From NCBI RefSeq assembly GCF_900119315.1, contig NZ_LT827010.1:7000001-7064000 (forward strand): 64,000 bases of DNA, read 5' to 3'. The position numbers and the translations under genes were made by a program. The notes beneath the pieces are model-generated. The model did no database searches. It saw nothing but the letters and a program-made list of their open reading frames with translations, and had not been told where the DNA came from. Below are positions 53,357 through 61,209 of the stretch, piece after piece (the first letter of the stretch is position 1; each line of letters starts with the position of its first letter). Source of the stretch: Actinoplanes sp. SE50/110. Its GTDB lineage: Bacteria > Actinomycetota > Actinomycetes > Mycobacteriales > Micromonosporaceae.

Positions 53357-53856
53357 CTTCCGCGGTGACTCGTGCAGGCCGGCACGCCCGGATCGTCGAA
53401 CTGATCCGGGGCCGGACCGTGCGCTCACAGACCGAGCTCGCCGACCTGCTCGCCGCCGAGGGCGTGCAGGTCACCCAGGCCACCCTCTCCCGGGACCTGG
53501 AGGAGCTGAACGCGGTCAAGGTCAGCGGCGCCTACCTGATCCCGGAGGACGGCAAGCGGCCGCTGCGCGAAACCACCGGCCAGGGCCCGGCCCGGCTGAT
53601 CCGGCTGCTCAAGGAGCTGCTCACCGGCGTCGACTCGAGCGGCAACATCGCCGTGCTGCGCACCCCGCCGGGCGCCGCGCAGTTCCTGGCCAGCGCGCTG
53701 GACCGGTCGGGTCTCGCGGACGTGGTCGGCACCATCGCCGGTGACGACACGATCCTCGTGGTCGCCCGGGACAGCGGGCCCACGGCGGGCGCCGACCTCG
53801 CCGAGAAACTCGGCAACTGGAGCCGGTCGGACACCGACCGTGAGGAGACCCGATGA
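53353..53856 (+). CDS. argR: arginine repressor
   Basis: GTG 53353 (VTSAVTRAGRHARIVELIRG) gives 167 residues. The N-terminal winged helix-turn-helix (ELADLLAAEGVQVTQATLSRDLEELNAVKV) and the C-terminal arginine-binding, hexamer-forming domain (GTIAGDDTILVVARD) are both intact. It senses arginine and binds ARG boxes, the likely one here being 48224-48235. Its stop overlaps the next gene by 4 bp. Confidence 0.95.
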   Translation: MTSAVTRAGRHARIVELIRGRTVRSQTELADLLAAEGVQVTQATLSRDLEELNAVKVSGAYLIPEDGKRPLRETTGQGPARLIRLLKELLTGVDSSGNIAVLRTPPGAAQFLASALDRSGLADVVGTIAGDDTILVVARDSGPTAGADLAEKLGNWSRSDTDREETR

Positions 53857-54746
53857 CCTTCCCACCCTCGGTGGAGACCCGCTTCCCGAACTTCGCCGAC
53901 CACACCGGCAAGCTCGCCGGTCTCGGCGTGGAGTTCTTCCTCGCCTCCAACGAGACGATCCGGCCGCACCTCAACGAGCAGCCGTACGGGCACAAGCTGA
54001 GCTGGCTCGACTTCACCGACACCGGTGAGCGGGACTGGTCGGTGCGCGACTTCCTCAACCTGTTCAACGTGATCAACGGCATCGCGTTCGGCGACCGGGG
54101 CATCCCGATGCCGCAGTGGGTGATGGTCGACCTGATCCTGATGCCGGCCGCGGCGCTGATCGCCGGCCTGCCGCAGGACGAGTTCGCGGCCATGGTGGAG
54201 CGCTCGACGTTCCGCTTCGACACCGACGTGAAGCAGCTGCTGCGCAAGGTGCAGGAGGACATGCGGGCCGGTGGCTACACCGGCCCGGTGCCGGTCGGCG
54301 GCTACTGCGCGGCGCCGTCCGCGGAACCCGGGCGCTGGGTGGGGTGGTCGCTCTGGTCGCTGATGCCGGCCGTCGGGCTGGGCAAGGCGGCCAAGGCGCT
54401 GGCCCTGTCCGCATACCGCGCGCAGAAGCTCGACGGCGTCACCCAGTACGACAACAGCGCGCTCAAGGTGCACACCGAGTTCGGCGCGCTGAAGGTGCTG
54501 GTCGCCACGGTCCCGTTCCACACCTCGCCGGGCTCGTTCGTGTACCAGTCCGATCTGACCCTGCCGGCCGACGCGGCGCTGCCCGAGCCGGCGTTCCTGC
54601 TCGACCCGTTCGACTACGACCGCCAGCAGGCGATGCAGAAGGCGATCGAGGCGGGCAGCAGCGAGTTCTACGTGCTTCCACCCGGCCACGTCGTCCAGGA
54701 CGGCAGGACGTACGTGCCGATCTTCGAAAAGGAACTTCCCCGATGA
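53853..54746 (+). CDS. unknown protein locked into the arginine operon
   Basis: ATG 53853 overlaps the argR stop (ATGA) and its own stop overlaps the argG ATG (ATGA), so the gene is translationally coupled on both sides. The 297-residue product has no signal or clear membrane span. Visible parts are FLNLFNVINGIAFGDRGIPMPQW (residues about 68-90), the helical LILMPAAALIAGLP segment, the small residue-rich PVGGYC, and GSSEFYVLPPGHVVQ near the end. The family is not one that I recognise. Base composition and codon use match the neighbours, so recent transfer is unlikely. Its position argues for a role in, or control of, arginine synthesis, which is not established. Confidence 0.75.
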   Translation: MTFPPSVETRFPNFADHTGKLAGLGVEFFLASNETIRPHLNEQPYGHKLSWLDFTDTGERDWSVRDFLNLFNVINGIAFGDRGIPMPQWVMVDLILMPAAALIAGLPQDEFAAMVERSTFRFDTDVKQLLRKVQEDMRAGGYTGPVPVGGYCAAPSAEPGRWVGWSLWSLMPAVGLGKAAKALALSAYRAQKLDGVTQYDNSALKVHTEFGALKVLVATVPFHTSPGSFVYQSDLTLPADAALPEPAFLLDPFDYDRQQAMQKAIEAGSSEFYVLPPGHVVQDGRTYVPIFEKELPR

Positions 54747-55978
54747 CCAAGCGCAAGATCGTGCTCGCCTTCTCCGGTGGACTGGACACCTCGTACGCCC
54801 TCGTGGATTTCCGCGAGAAGGGCTGGGAGGTGGTCACCGCCAACATCGACACCGGCGGCCTGCACAGCGGTGAGGCGGAGGCGGTCAAGGCCCGCGCCGA
54901 GGAACTGGGCGCGGTCGAGCACCACGTCGTCGACGCCCGCGCCGAGCTGTACGACCGGGTCGTCACCTACGCGATCAAGGCGAACTACCTGCGCAACGGC
55001 GCCTACCCGTCGTGCGTCGGCGCGGAACGCCTGATCCAGGCGGAGAAGGTCGTCGAGGTCGCCCTGCGGGTCGGCGCGGACGCCGTCGCCCACGGCTCCA
55101 CCGGCGCCGGCGCCGACCACGTCCGGTACGACGCGGTGATCCGCGCCCTGGCCCCGCACCTGGAGATCATCACCCCGGTCCGGGACGAGCGCCTGGTCCG
55201 CGAGGAGGAGGCCGAGTTCCTGCGCAGCCGCGGCTTCGCGGTCAGCGAGAAGGTCAAGAAGTACTCGATCAACGAGGGCCTGATCGGCACCTCGATCGGC
55301 GGCGAGGAGACCTACGGCTCCTGGGAGTACCTCCCCGAGGACGCCTGGACGTACACGAAGTCGATCGACCAGGCTCCGGAGACCGGCGTCGAGCTGCACC
55401 TGACCTTCGACAGGGGCGTCGTGGTCGACGCGACCGTCGACGGCGCCCCGCTGGTCGCCGCCGACGCCCCGAACTACGCGATCCTCTCCGAGCTCAACGT
55501 GCTCGGTGGCGCCCACGGCGTCGGCCGCGGCATCCACATGGGCTCCACCATGGTGGGCAACCTGGCCCGGGTCGGGTTCGAGGCCCCCGGCATGCTGATC
55601 CTCATCGCCGCCCACCGCGAACTGGAGAAGCTGGTGCTGTCGAACCGGCAGCAGGCCACCAAGGCGCAGCTCGGCAACACGTACGGCGACCTGCTGCACG
55701 AGGCCGTCTACTTCGACCCGATCATGGACGACTTCCGCGCCTTCCTCGACTCCAGCCAGACCCGGGTCACCGGCACCGTCCGGGTGAAGCTGCACAAGGG
55801 CAACATCGTCCTGCTCGGCTCGTCCAGCCCGCACAGCCTGCTGGACGCCGCCACCCGGGCCGGCATCGTCTACGGCCACGGCTCGTCGGCCTGGACCGGC
55901 GAGCAGGCCCGGGCCTTCGCCCACATGTACGCGATGCCGGGCAGCATCGCCCGCCTCGCCGCCAACCCGGCGCCATAG
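54743..55978 (+). CDS. argG: argininosuccinate synthase
   Basis: ATG 54743 gives 411 residues. The N-terminal ATP-pyrophosphatase loop AFSGGLDTSYA (about 9-19) and the later STGAGADHVRYD and SINEGLIGTSIGGEE segments are those of ArgG. It joins citrulline and aspartate to argininosuccinate. It overlaps the unknown gene by 4 bp and ends the operon; the partner argH is elsewhere (41680). A hairpin follows. Confidence 0.96.
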   Translation: MTKRKIVLAFSGGLDTSYALVDFREKGWEVVTANIDTGGLHSGEAEAVKARAEELGAVEHHVVDARAELYDRVVTYAIKANYLRNGAYPSCVGAERLIQAEKVVEVALRVGADAVAHGSTGAGADHVRYDAVIRALAPHLEIITPVRDERLVREEEAEFLRSRGFAVSEKVKKYSINEGLIGTSIGGEETYGSWEYLPEDAWTYTKSIDQAPETGVELHLTFDRGVVVDATVDGAPLVAADAPNYAILSELNVLGGAHGVGRGIHMGSTMVGNLARVGFEAPGMLILIAAHRELEKLVLSNRQQATKAQLGNTYGDLLHEAVYFDPIMDDFRAFLDSSQTRVTGTVRVKLHKGNIVLLGSSSPHSLLDAATRAGIVYGHGSSAWTGEQARAFAHMYAMPGSIARLAANPAP

Positions 55979-55985
55979 CCGCGGT

Positions 55986-56019
55986 CCGGCGCGCTCCTCC
56001 CCCCGAGCGGGCGCGCCGG
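55986..56019 (+). terminator. hairpin after argG
   Basis: CCGGCGCGC (55986-55994) pairs with GCGCGCCGG (56011-56019) around 16 bases, just after the argG stop. Likely end of the arginine operon. Confidence 0.6.
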
Positions 56020-56043
56020 CCACCGGTCCGGTCTCATCACCTG

Positions 56044-57291
56044 CTACCGGTGTCCCGCGGTGCCCGCCATCGTTTCCACGTCGCAGTGCCACAGCACGGG
56101 CTGGGTCCGGTGGGCGGCGTTCCGCCCGTCGCCGGCGACGGTCCGGCCGTCGTCGCTGATCACCACCGCGCGGGTGTCGGGCTCACCGGCACCGGGGACG
56201 GCGGGCAGTCTCGTCTCTCGCGGTCCGGCGAACAGCACGGATCCTCCCGGCGCACCGGTGTGGTAACCGACCGCCCAGCCGCTGCCGTTGATCGCGGAGA
56301 TCGCGACGTCGCGGCCGGCAACCGACTCGAACGTCCGGTCGACGACGTTGTACCGGTAGGGACGCAGGGTCTTGTCTCCCGCCGCCACCACGACGCCGGC
56401 GACCCAGCCGTCCCGGATGCCGGACGGGTCGAAAACCCGGGCCGGCCGGCCCTGCACGATCGGCAGCGGCAGCAGTTCCCCGGTCCCGTCCGGGTGCCAC
56501 AGGTAGGGCTGCTCGGGAACACCACCGTGCGGACCGATCGAGCCGACGACGGTGCCGTCCTTGTCGATGCCGATGGCTTCGCCGGTCCCGTACCCGGCGG
56601 GCAGGGGCAGGTCCACGGCCGCCTCGCTGACCGATCGCCAGCGCACCGGCACCGGGTGGTCGCCGGCCATCCGGGACCCGACGACCACGCCGGCATCATT
56701 GACGGCGACGGCCGTACCCTCGGTGACACCGGGCAGCCGCACCGCCTGAGCACCGACATACGCGTAGGGCCGGTACCGCCGGTCGTCGATGGTCTGACCG
56801 ACGGCCGTACCGGCGGCATTGATGCCGTTGATCTTCTGGCCCACACCGGGGAATCGGCCCGTCCTGACCAACCGCCCGTCATGCCACAGCAGGATGACGG
56901 TGTCACCGTTCCCCTGTTGAGCGCGATAACTGCCGGCGTACCAGCGGCCGGTCGCATCGCCGGCGGTCAGGACGCGCGCACCGGTGCCGGCGTCCGGCAT
57001 CGGGAGCCACGCCGCCGTGCAGGCGACCGGGGCAGCTGCCGTCGCCGCCGGCGCCGGGTCAGCGGGAGGCTCGCTGCGTCGTTGCATGCGGACGGCCAGG
57101 GGCGCCGCTACGACGAGCGCGGCCGTCAGGGTGGCCGCCGTGACGGTGGTACGGATCCGGCGTGCCCGGCGACGGCGCCTGCCCGCGGTGACCGCAGCCG
57201 ACAGGTCGACGTGCGGGGGCAGGTCCGGCATGGGCGGAAGCTGACTCAGCAGATCCCGGCCGTACTGCTCATCGAACCCACTCCGGCTCAC
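56044..57291 (-). CDS. membrane-anchored HAF-repeat protein, partner of the sigma factor
   Basis: GTG 57291 overlaps the sigma stop (GTGA), so the two are coupled. The 415-residue product has an N-terminal cytosolic part of about 45 residues, one span (TTVTAATLTAALVVAAPLAV, about 51-70), and an extracellular domain containing repeats of the HAF type (INAAGTAVGQT, VAVNDAGVVVGSR, IGIDKDGTVVGSI, AINGSGWAVGYH). This layout, a short inner tail plus outer sensor domain downstream of a sigma gene, is that of a regulatory partner or anti-sigma factor. I see no standard anti-sigma zinc motif, so that role is inference. Confidence 0.7.
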   Translation of the reverse strand: MSRSGFDEQYGRDLLSQLPPMPDLPPHVDLSAAVTAGRRRRRARRIRTTVTAATLTAALVVAAPLAVRMQRRSEPPADPAPAATAAAPVACTAAWLPMPDAGTGARVLTAGDATGRWYAGSYRAQQGNGDTVILLWHDGRLVRTGRFPGVGQKINGINAAGTAVGQTIDDRRYRPYAYVGAQAVRLPGVTEGTAVAVNDAGVVVGSRMAGDHPVPVRWRSVSEAAVDLPLPAGYGTGEAIGIDKDGTVVGSIGPHGGVPEQPYLWHPDGTGELLPLPIVQGRPARVFDPSGIRDGWVAGVVVAAGDKTLRPYRYNVVDRTFESVAGRDVAISAINGSGWAVGYHTGAPGGSVLFAGPRETRLPAVPGAGEPDTRAVVISDDGRTVAGDGRNAAHRTQPVLWHCDVETMAGTAGHR

Positions 57292-57941
57292 CGCAGCGCT
57301 CCCCTCACGGCGTCGACCGAACCAGTGCCGGCCGAACCGGTACCGACCGAACCAGTGCCGCCCGAACCCGCGCCAGCCGAACCAGTGCCGGCCGAACCAG
57401 TGCCGGCCGAGCCGGCGCCGACCGGACCGGTGCCGGCCGGCGGATCGCCGATCAAGGTGCGCATCGCGGCCAGTCCGCGGGCCGTCTGACTCTTCACCGT
57501 GCCGCTCGAGCAGCCGAGCATGGTGGCGACGACGTCGATCGGCTGGTCGTACAGGAATCGGAGAACCAGCACCGCCTGCTGGCGCCGCGGCAGGCGGGCC
57601 AGAGCCGCCTGCAGGTCGGTCCGGTCGGCGATCGGGAAGGCGTCGCCGGACGCCGGCACGACCCCGGGCAGGGAATCGTCGCCGGGGTGGGCGAACAGCC
57701 GGATCCGCCACCACCCGCGCCGACGCTCGTCGATGAAGGTCCGCACCAGCATGGTGCGCAGGTATCCGTCGAGGTTGCCGACGTCCCGCAAGGGCCAGCG
57801 GACGAAGAGTTTGGTGACGGCCTCCTGGATCAGGTCGTCGGCCTGGTGCATGTCTCCGCACAGGTGGTAGGCGAGACGGCGCAACGCAGGCAGCCGGGCC
57901 GCGACGAAACGGGTGAACTCCTCATCCGAGGAGACAGCCAC
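57288..57941 (-). CDS. SigE-family sigma-70-like factor with repeat tail
   Basis: GTG 57941 has AGGAGG just upstream. The 217-residue product has a region 2 (LPALRRLAYHLCGDMHQADDLIQEAVTKLF) and a region 4 (QAALARLPRRQQAVLVLRFLYDQPIDVVATMLGCSSGTVKSQTARGL) of the SigE family of actinomycete ECF-like sigma factors. After region 4 comes a repetitive tail of about 45 residues, (S/P)-(A/V)-G-T/A-G repeated about nine times and ending in SVDAVRGALR, encoded by a 15-bp tandem repeat. It overlaps the HAF protein gene. Confidence 0.88.
   Translation of the reverse strand: MAVSSDEEFTRFVAARLPALRRLAYHLCGDMHQADDLIQEAVTKLFVRWPLRDVGNLDGYLRTMLVRTFIDERRRGWWRIRLFAHPGDDSLPGVVPASGDAFPIADRTDLQAALARLPRRQQAVLVLRFLYDQPIDVVATMLGCSSGTVKSQTARGLAAMRTLIGDPPAGTGPVGAGSAGTGSAGTGSAGAGSGGTGSVGTGSAGTGSVDAVRGALR
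57313..57441 (-). repeat. 15-bp tandem repeat coding for a Gly-rich tail
   Basis: The unit CCGAACCAGTGCCGG (plus strand) occurs about nine times with small changes, inside the end of the sigma gene. The 15-bp length keeps the reading frame, so copy number can change without breaking the gene. Confidence 0.8.
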
Positions 57942-58176
57942 CACTCCTCCTGTCACCGACGACGCGGTCAGCGCGACCATGCCGGCCGGACCGATCGACC
58001 GGACCGCTTCTTCCGAAATCCCGGACTTCCACGCACCACACACCCCCGTTGCCGAGCTTCGCGGCGGCCCTTGCCGCCGACTGCCTGACGCGGAACGTGC
58101 GGCCACGGGGCCAGCAATGTGAGATTGCCCATATCTGGCGGGTGCCGGCCTGTCCTGCCCGGACGCCGCCGTCGCG
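57942..58176. other. 235-bp upstream region of the sigma gene
   Basis: No gene or repeat is supported. It carries the sigma gene's promoter area; AGGAGG for that gene lies at 57945-57951. Confidence 0.5.
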
Positions 58177-58530
58177 TCAGCGGGACGGCGAGACCGCGAC
58201 ACTCACCGCCGGCCGTGGACCGTCCGGGATCTCGTTGCCCTGTGCGTCGAGCCGATGCGACTGCCAGTAGACATCCCATTCGTCCCCGACGTGCCGGGGC
58301 ACTCTGCCGGCCGGGTAACGGACGAATCCCGGATCGGGCTCCTGTCCATCGGGGACGCAGTAGCTTCCCGGGCCGTCCACCTGCGCCGCCGGATACTCCC
58401 CGTCGCTGCACTCCGCATCCTGGAACGTGCAGCCGCTCAGGACCAGGCAGGCCAGCGTCATCGCCGCCACCGTCGCGACGGTGAGCAGGCGCCCGCCAGG
58501 GCCACGCGGGTCCCACTGATCATGTCGCAT
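58177..58530 (-). CDS. small lipoprotein, SCO0607 type
   Basis: The 117-residue product has a signal with lipobox LVLSGC (cysteine at about 34), then a compact, conserved body: CSDGEYPAAQVDGPGSYCVPDGQEPDPGFVRYPAGRVPRHVGDEWDVYW. This body pattern is that of the SCO0607 lipoprotein family of actinomycetes. The function is unknown. Nothing nearby shares a pathway with it. Confidence 0.8.
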   Translation of the reverse strand: MRHDQWDPRGPGGRLLTVATVAAMTLACLVLSGCTFQDAECSDGEYPAAQVDGPGSYCVPDGQEPDPGFVRYPAGRVPRHVGDEWDVYWQSHRLDAQGNEIPDGPRPAVSVAVSPSR

Positions 58531-58611
58531 CGGTGACGCCTCTCCTCGGGGGCCATCATGGTGCCATGTGCGAGCCCATCCTCGCGGTGGCCCCGACCCG
58601 ACGCCCTTCGG

Positions 58612-59208
58612 CTACGGCTGCGGCGCCGGTTTCGCCTTCTGGGGGTGGAAGGTCTCGTGGCGGGCGAGCATGGCGACGATCTCGGTGATCTTGCGGGCCC
58701 GGGTCTCCGGGCGTTTCACCGCGTTGACCCGGTAGATCAGGGCGAAGCGGTTGCCTCTGGTCAGCACGTCGAACATGGCCTGGGCGGCCGGGTCGGCGGC
58801 GATCGCGGCGGCCAGGTCGTCGGGGACCTCGGCCTCCGAGGGCGGGGCGTAGGCGGCGGCCCAGCGGCCGTCGGCCTGGGCCGCCTCGACCGCGGCACGG
58901 CCGGCCGGGGTCATCCGGCCGGCGGCCTCCAGGCGGGTGACGTTCGCGACGTTGCGCTGGGACCAGGCGCTGCGGGGCCGGCGTGGGGTGAAGCGGATCC
59001 AGGACAGGGCGTCGTCGCCCTTGCGGGCCTGGCCGTCGATCCAGCCGAAGCACAGGGCTTCGTCGACCGCCTGCTGCCACGTCAGGGTCGTGGCCGTGCC
59101 GCCCTTCCTGGTGAGGGCCAGCCACACGCCGGGTGAGGTCGCATGGTGGTCGGTCAGCCATGCGCGCAGCGCCTCGGCGTCGGTGACGATCAGTTCAACG
59201 TCGGCCAT
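58612..59208 (-). CDS. YdeI/OmpD-associated-type protein
   Basis: ATG 59208 (MADVELIVTDAEALRAWLTDHH) gives 198 residues. It has the YdeI-family core EALCFGWIDGQARKGDDALSWIRFTPRRPRSAWSQRNVANVTRL and the end segment NRFALIYRVNAVKRPETRARKITEIVAMLARHE. Members are cytosolic and their role is not settled (a DNA or peptide binding role has been suggested). The next gene on the same strand, upstream, is egtD beyond the tandem repeat array. Confidence 0.8.
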   Translation of the reverse strand: MADVELIVTDAEALRAWLTDHHATSPGVWLALTRKGGTATTLTWQQAVDEALCFGWIDGQARKGDDALSWIRFTPRRPRSAWSQRNVANVTRLEAAGRMTPAGRAAVEAAQADGRWAAAYAPPSEAEVPDDLAAAIAADPAAQAMFDVLTRGNRFALIYRVNAVKRPETRARKITEIVAMLARHETFHPQKAKPAPQP

Positions 59209-59294
59209 GGAGGAAAGGCTAGCCAGGCGGAGGGAACCCGGGGCGGGCAGACCCGGCGGCCACGCCCGGGCGATCTGCCGGCACACGGGCGGGC

Positions 59295-59475
59295 ACGCGG
59301 GGGCCGGCGGCGCTCAGGGCACGCGCGGGTCGGCAGCGCTCAGAACACGCGCGGGCCGGCGGCGCTCAGAACACACGCGGGCCGGCGGCGCTCAGAACAC
59401 ACGCGGGCCGGCGGCGCTCAGAACACACGCGGGCCGGCGGCGCTCAGAACACGCGCGGGCCGGCGGCGCTCAGGG
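59295..59475. repeat. 26-bp tandem repeat array, seven copies
   Basis: The motif CGCTCAG recurs at 59311, 59337, 59363, 59389, 59415, 59441 and 59467, exactly 26 bp apart. The unit is ACACGCGGGCCGGCGGCGCTCAGAAC (first half ACACGCGGGCCGG); three middle copies are identical. It is not a multiple of three and is not coding. It lies just after egtD, and no hairpin-forming spacer arrangement typical of CRISPR is seen. Confidence 0.9.
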
Positions 59476-59500
59476 CCGCCGGCCAACGGCGTACGGCCGA

Positions 59501-60472
59501 TCAATCAGTGACGGCCTGGGCCAGGGAGACGCCGAACCAGTCCTGCGGGTCGGACCACCAATGGCGGAGGGCGAAGCCCGCCGCCGCCAGTTCCGCCGCA
59601 AGCCGCTCCCGCCGGAACTTCGCCGAGATCTCGGTCCGCATCTCCTCCCCCGCCGCATACGAGACGGTCAGGTCCAGATCCTCGATCCGCACCGTCTGCG
59701 CCCGCACCGACCGCAACCGCATCTCGATCCATTCCCGATCCGGGTCCCAGGCGGCCACATGCTCGAAGGCGAGTGGCTCAAAGTCGGCCCGCAGCTCGCG
59801 GTTGATGACATGCAGCACGTTCCGGTTGAACTCCGCGGTGACGCCGGCCGCGTCGTCATAGGCGGGCACCAGCACGGCAGGGTCCTTGACCAGATCGGTG
59901 CCGAGCAGCAGCCACTCACCCGCGTGCAGCACGGAGCGCAGGTCGCCGAGGAAGGCGGAGCGCTCGGCCGGGATCAGGTTGCCGATCGTGCCGCCGAGGA
60001 AGGCGACCAGGCGGCTGTCGCCGTCGGGCAGGTGGCGCAGGTGCCGGGTGAAGTCGCCGACCACGCCGGTGATGCTCAGGCCGGGGTAGGTGACGCTGAG
60101 CGCGTCGACGGCCTCAGCGAGGGCACTCTGGGACACGTCGAACGGGATGAAGGAGCCGAGCGTGCCCCGCCCCAGCATCGCGTCGAGCAGCAGCCGGGTC
60201 TTCTCCGATGAACCGGAGCCGAGTTCGACGAGGGTTTTCGCGTCGGTGAGCCGGGCGATCTCCGCGGCGGCCGCGCTCAGGATGGCGCGTTCGGTGCGGG
60301 TCGGGTAGTACTCCGGAAGCCGGGTGATGTCCTCGAAGAGCCGGCTGCCGCGGGCGTCGTAGAACCATTTCGGCGGCAGCCGTTTCGGGTCGGCGCTCAG
60401 GCCGTCGCGCACGTCGGCGCGCAGGGATCGGGCCAGGTCACGCTCGTCGAGATGCTTCTCCAGCGAAGTCAC
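59501..60472 (-). CDS. egtD: L-histidine N-alpha-methyltransferase
   Basis: GTG 60472 gives 323 residues. The SAM-binding motif VELGSGSSEKT is at 82-92, and PKWFYDARGSRLFEDITRLPEYYPTRTE at the start is the EgtD histidine-site pattern. It trimethylates histidine to hercynine, the first step of ergothioneine synthesis. It is the last gene of the egtABCD run and overlaps egtC by 4 bp. Confidence 0.95.
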   Translation of the reverse strand: MTSLEKHLDERDLARSLRADVRDGLSADPKRLPPKWFYDARGSRLFEDITRLPEYYPTRTERAILSAAAAEIARLTDAKTLVELGSGSSEKTRLLLDAMLGRGTLGSFIPFDVSQSALAEAVDALSVTYPGLSITGVVGDFTRHLRHLPDGDSRLVAFLGGTIGNLIPAERSAFLGDLRSVLHAGEWLLLGTDLVKDPAVLVPAYDDAAGVTAEFNRNVLHVINRELRADFEPLAFEHVAAWDPDREWIEMRLRSVRAQTVRIEDLDLTVSYAAGEEMRTEISAKFRRERLAAELAAAGFALRHWWSDPQDWFGVSLAQAVTD

Positions 60473-61209
60473 AGCTCTCCTAATTCCACCGCAGCGGGGG
60501 TCGCGATCAACAGCCGGCGGTCCGGGAGCGGCCGCCAGGCGGGGTGGTCGTCGAGGGGCTCGGAGGCGACCAGCACGGCGTCGCCGGTCGCCCGGACGGC
60601 GAGCGCGTGCCCGGCAGTGGTCGCCAGGATCCGATCACCATCGGTCAGCAGCAGGTTCAGCCGGGAGTCCGGCGCGACCCGCAGCACGGCGGTGACCACG
60701 GACAGGAGTGCCTCCTCCGCGGTCTTCCCGGCGCGCAGCCCATGGCGTACCAGAGCGAACAGGGCGGCCGCATCGGTCGGCGCGTCGAGGGTCAGCAGGT
60801 CCTCGACGGGAAGCGCGGCGGCCAGGTCGGCGAGGGTCCCGGGGAAACCGCGGACCACCCCGTTGTGGCTGAAAAGCCACCGCCCGTCCTGGAGCGGCGC
60901 CGTCGCCGTCGCGATCACCGGCATCCCCTCGGTCGCCGACCGGACCGCCGCGAGCACCGCCCCCGACCTGGTCACCTCCGCGAGCCGGGGCAGTGTCGGA
61001 TCGCTCCAGATCGGCATCGCGCTGCGATACCGGACCGGCGGCCCGCCCTCGGGCGGATACCACCCCACGCCGAACCCGTCGGCGTTGATGGTGCCCCCGC
61101 CGCGCATGTCACGTGGTGCCCAGGCCTGGTGCGACAGCGCGTGCGGCGGGTCGAACACCCACGCCGACAGTGGCTCGGGCGGCCCGAGGTAGGCCAGGTG
61201 GCGGCACAT
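60469..61209 (-). CDS. egtC: ergothioneine amidohydrolase EgtC
   Basis: ATG 61209 gives 246 residues opening MCRHLAYLGPPEPLSAW: the Cys2 nucleophile of class II glutamine-amidotransferase-like Ntn hydrolases. GGGTINADGFGVGWY and LFSHNGVVRGF are the conserved loops of the fold. It removes the glutamate from gamma-glutamyl-hercynylcysteine sulfoxide. The start touches the egtB stop (TGATG). Confidence 0.93.
   Translation of the reverse strand: MCRHLAYLGPPEPLSAWVFDPPHALSHQAWAPRDMRGGGTINADGFGVGWYPPEGGPPVRYRSAMPIWSDPTLPRLAEVTRSGAVLAAVRSATEGMPVIATATAPLQDGRWLFSHNGVVRGFPGTLADLAAALPVEDLLTLDAPTDAAALFALVRHGLRAGKTAEEALLSVVTAVLRVAPDSRLNLLLTDGDRILATTAGHALAVRATGDAVLVASEPLDDHPAWRPLPDRRLLIATPAAVELGEL

Noticed and set aside
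59295..59475. CRISPR array
   Set aside because: The 26-bp units follow one another directly with no unique spacers, and no cas gene is near.
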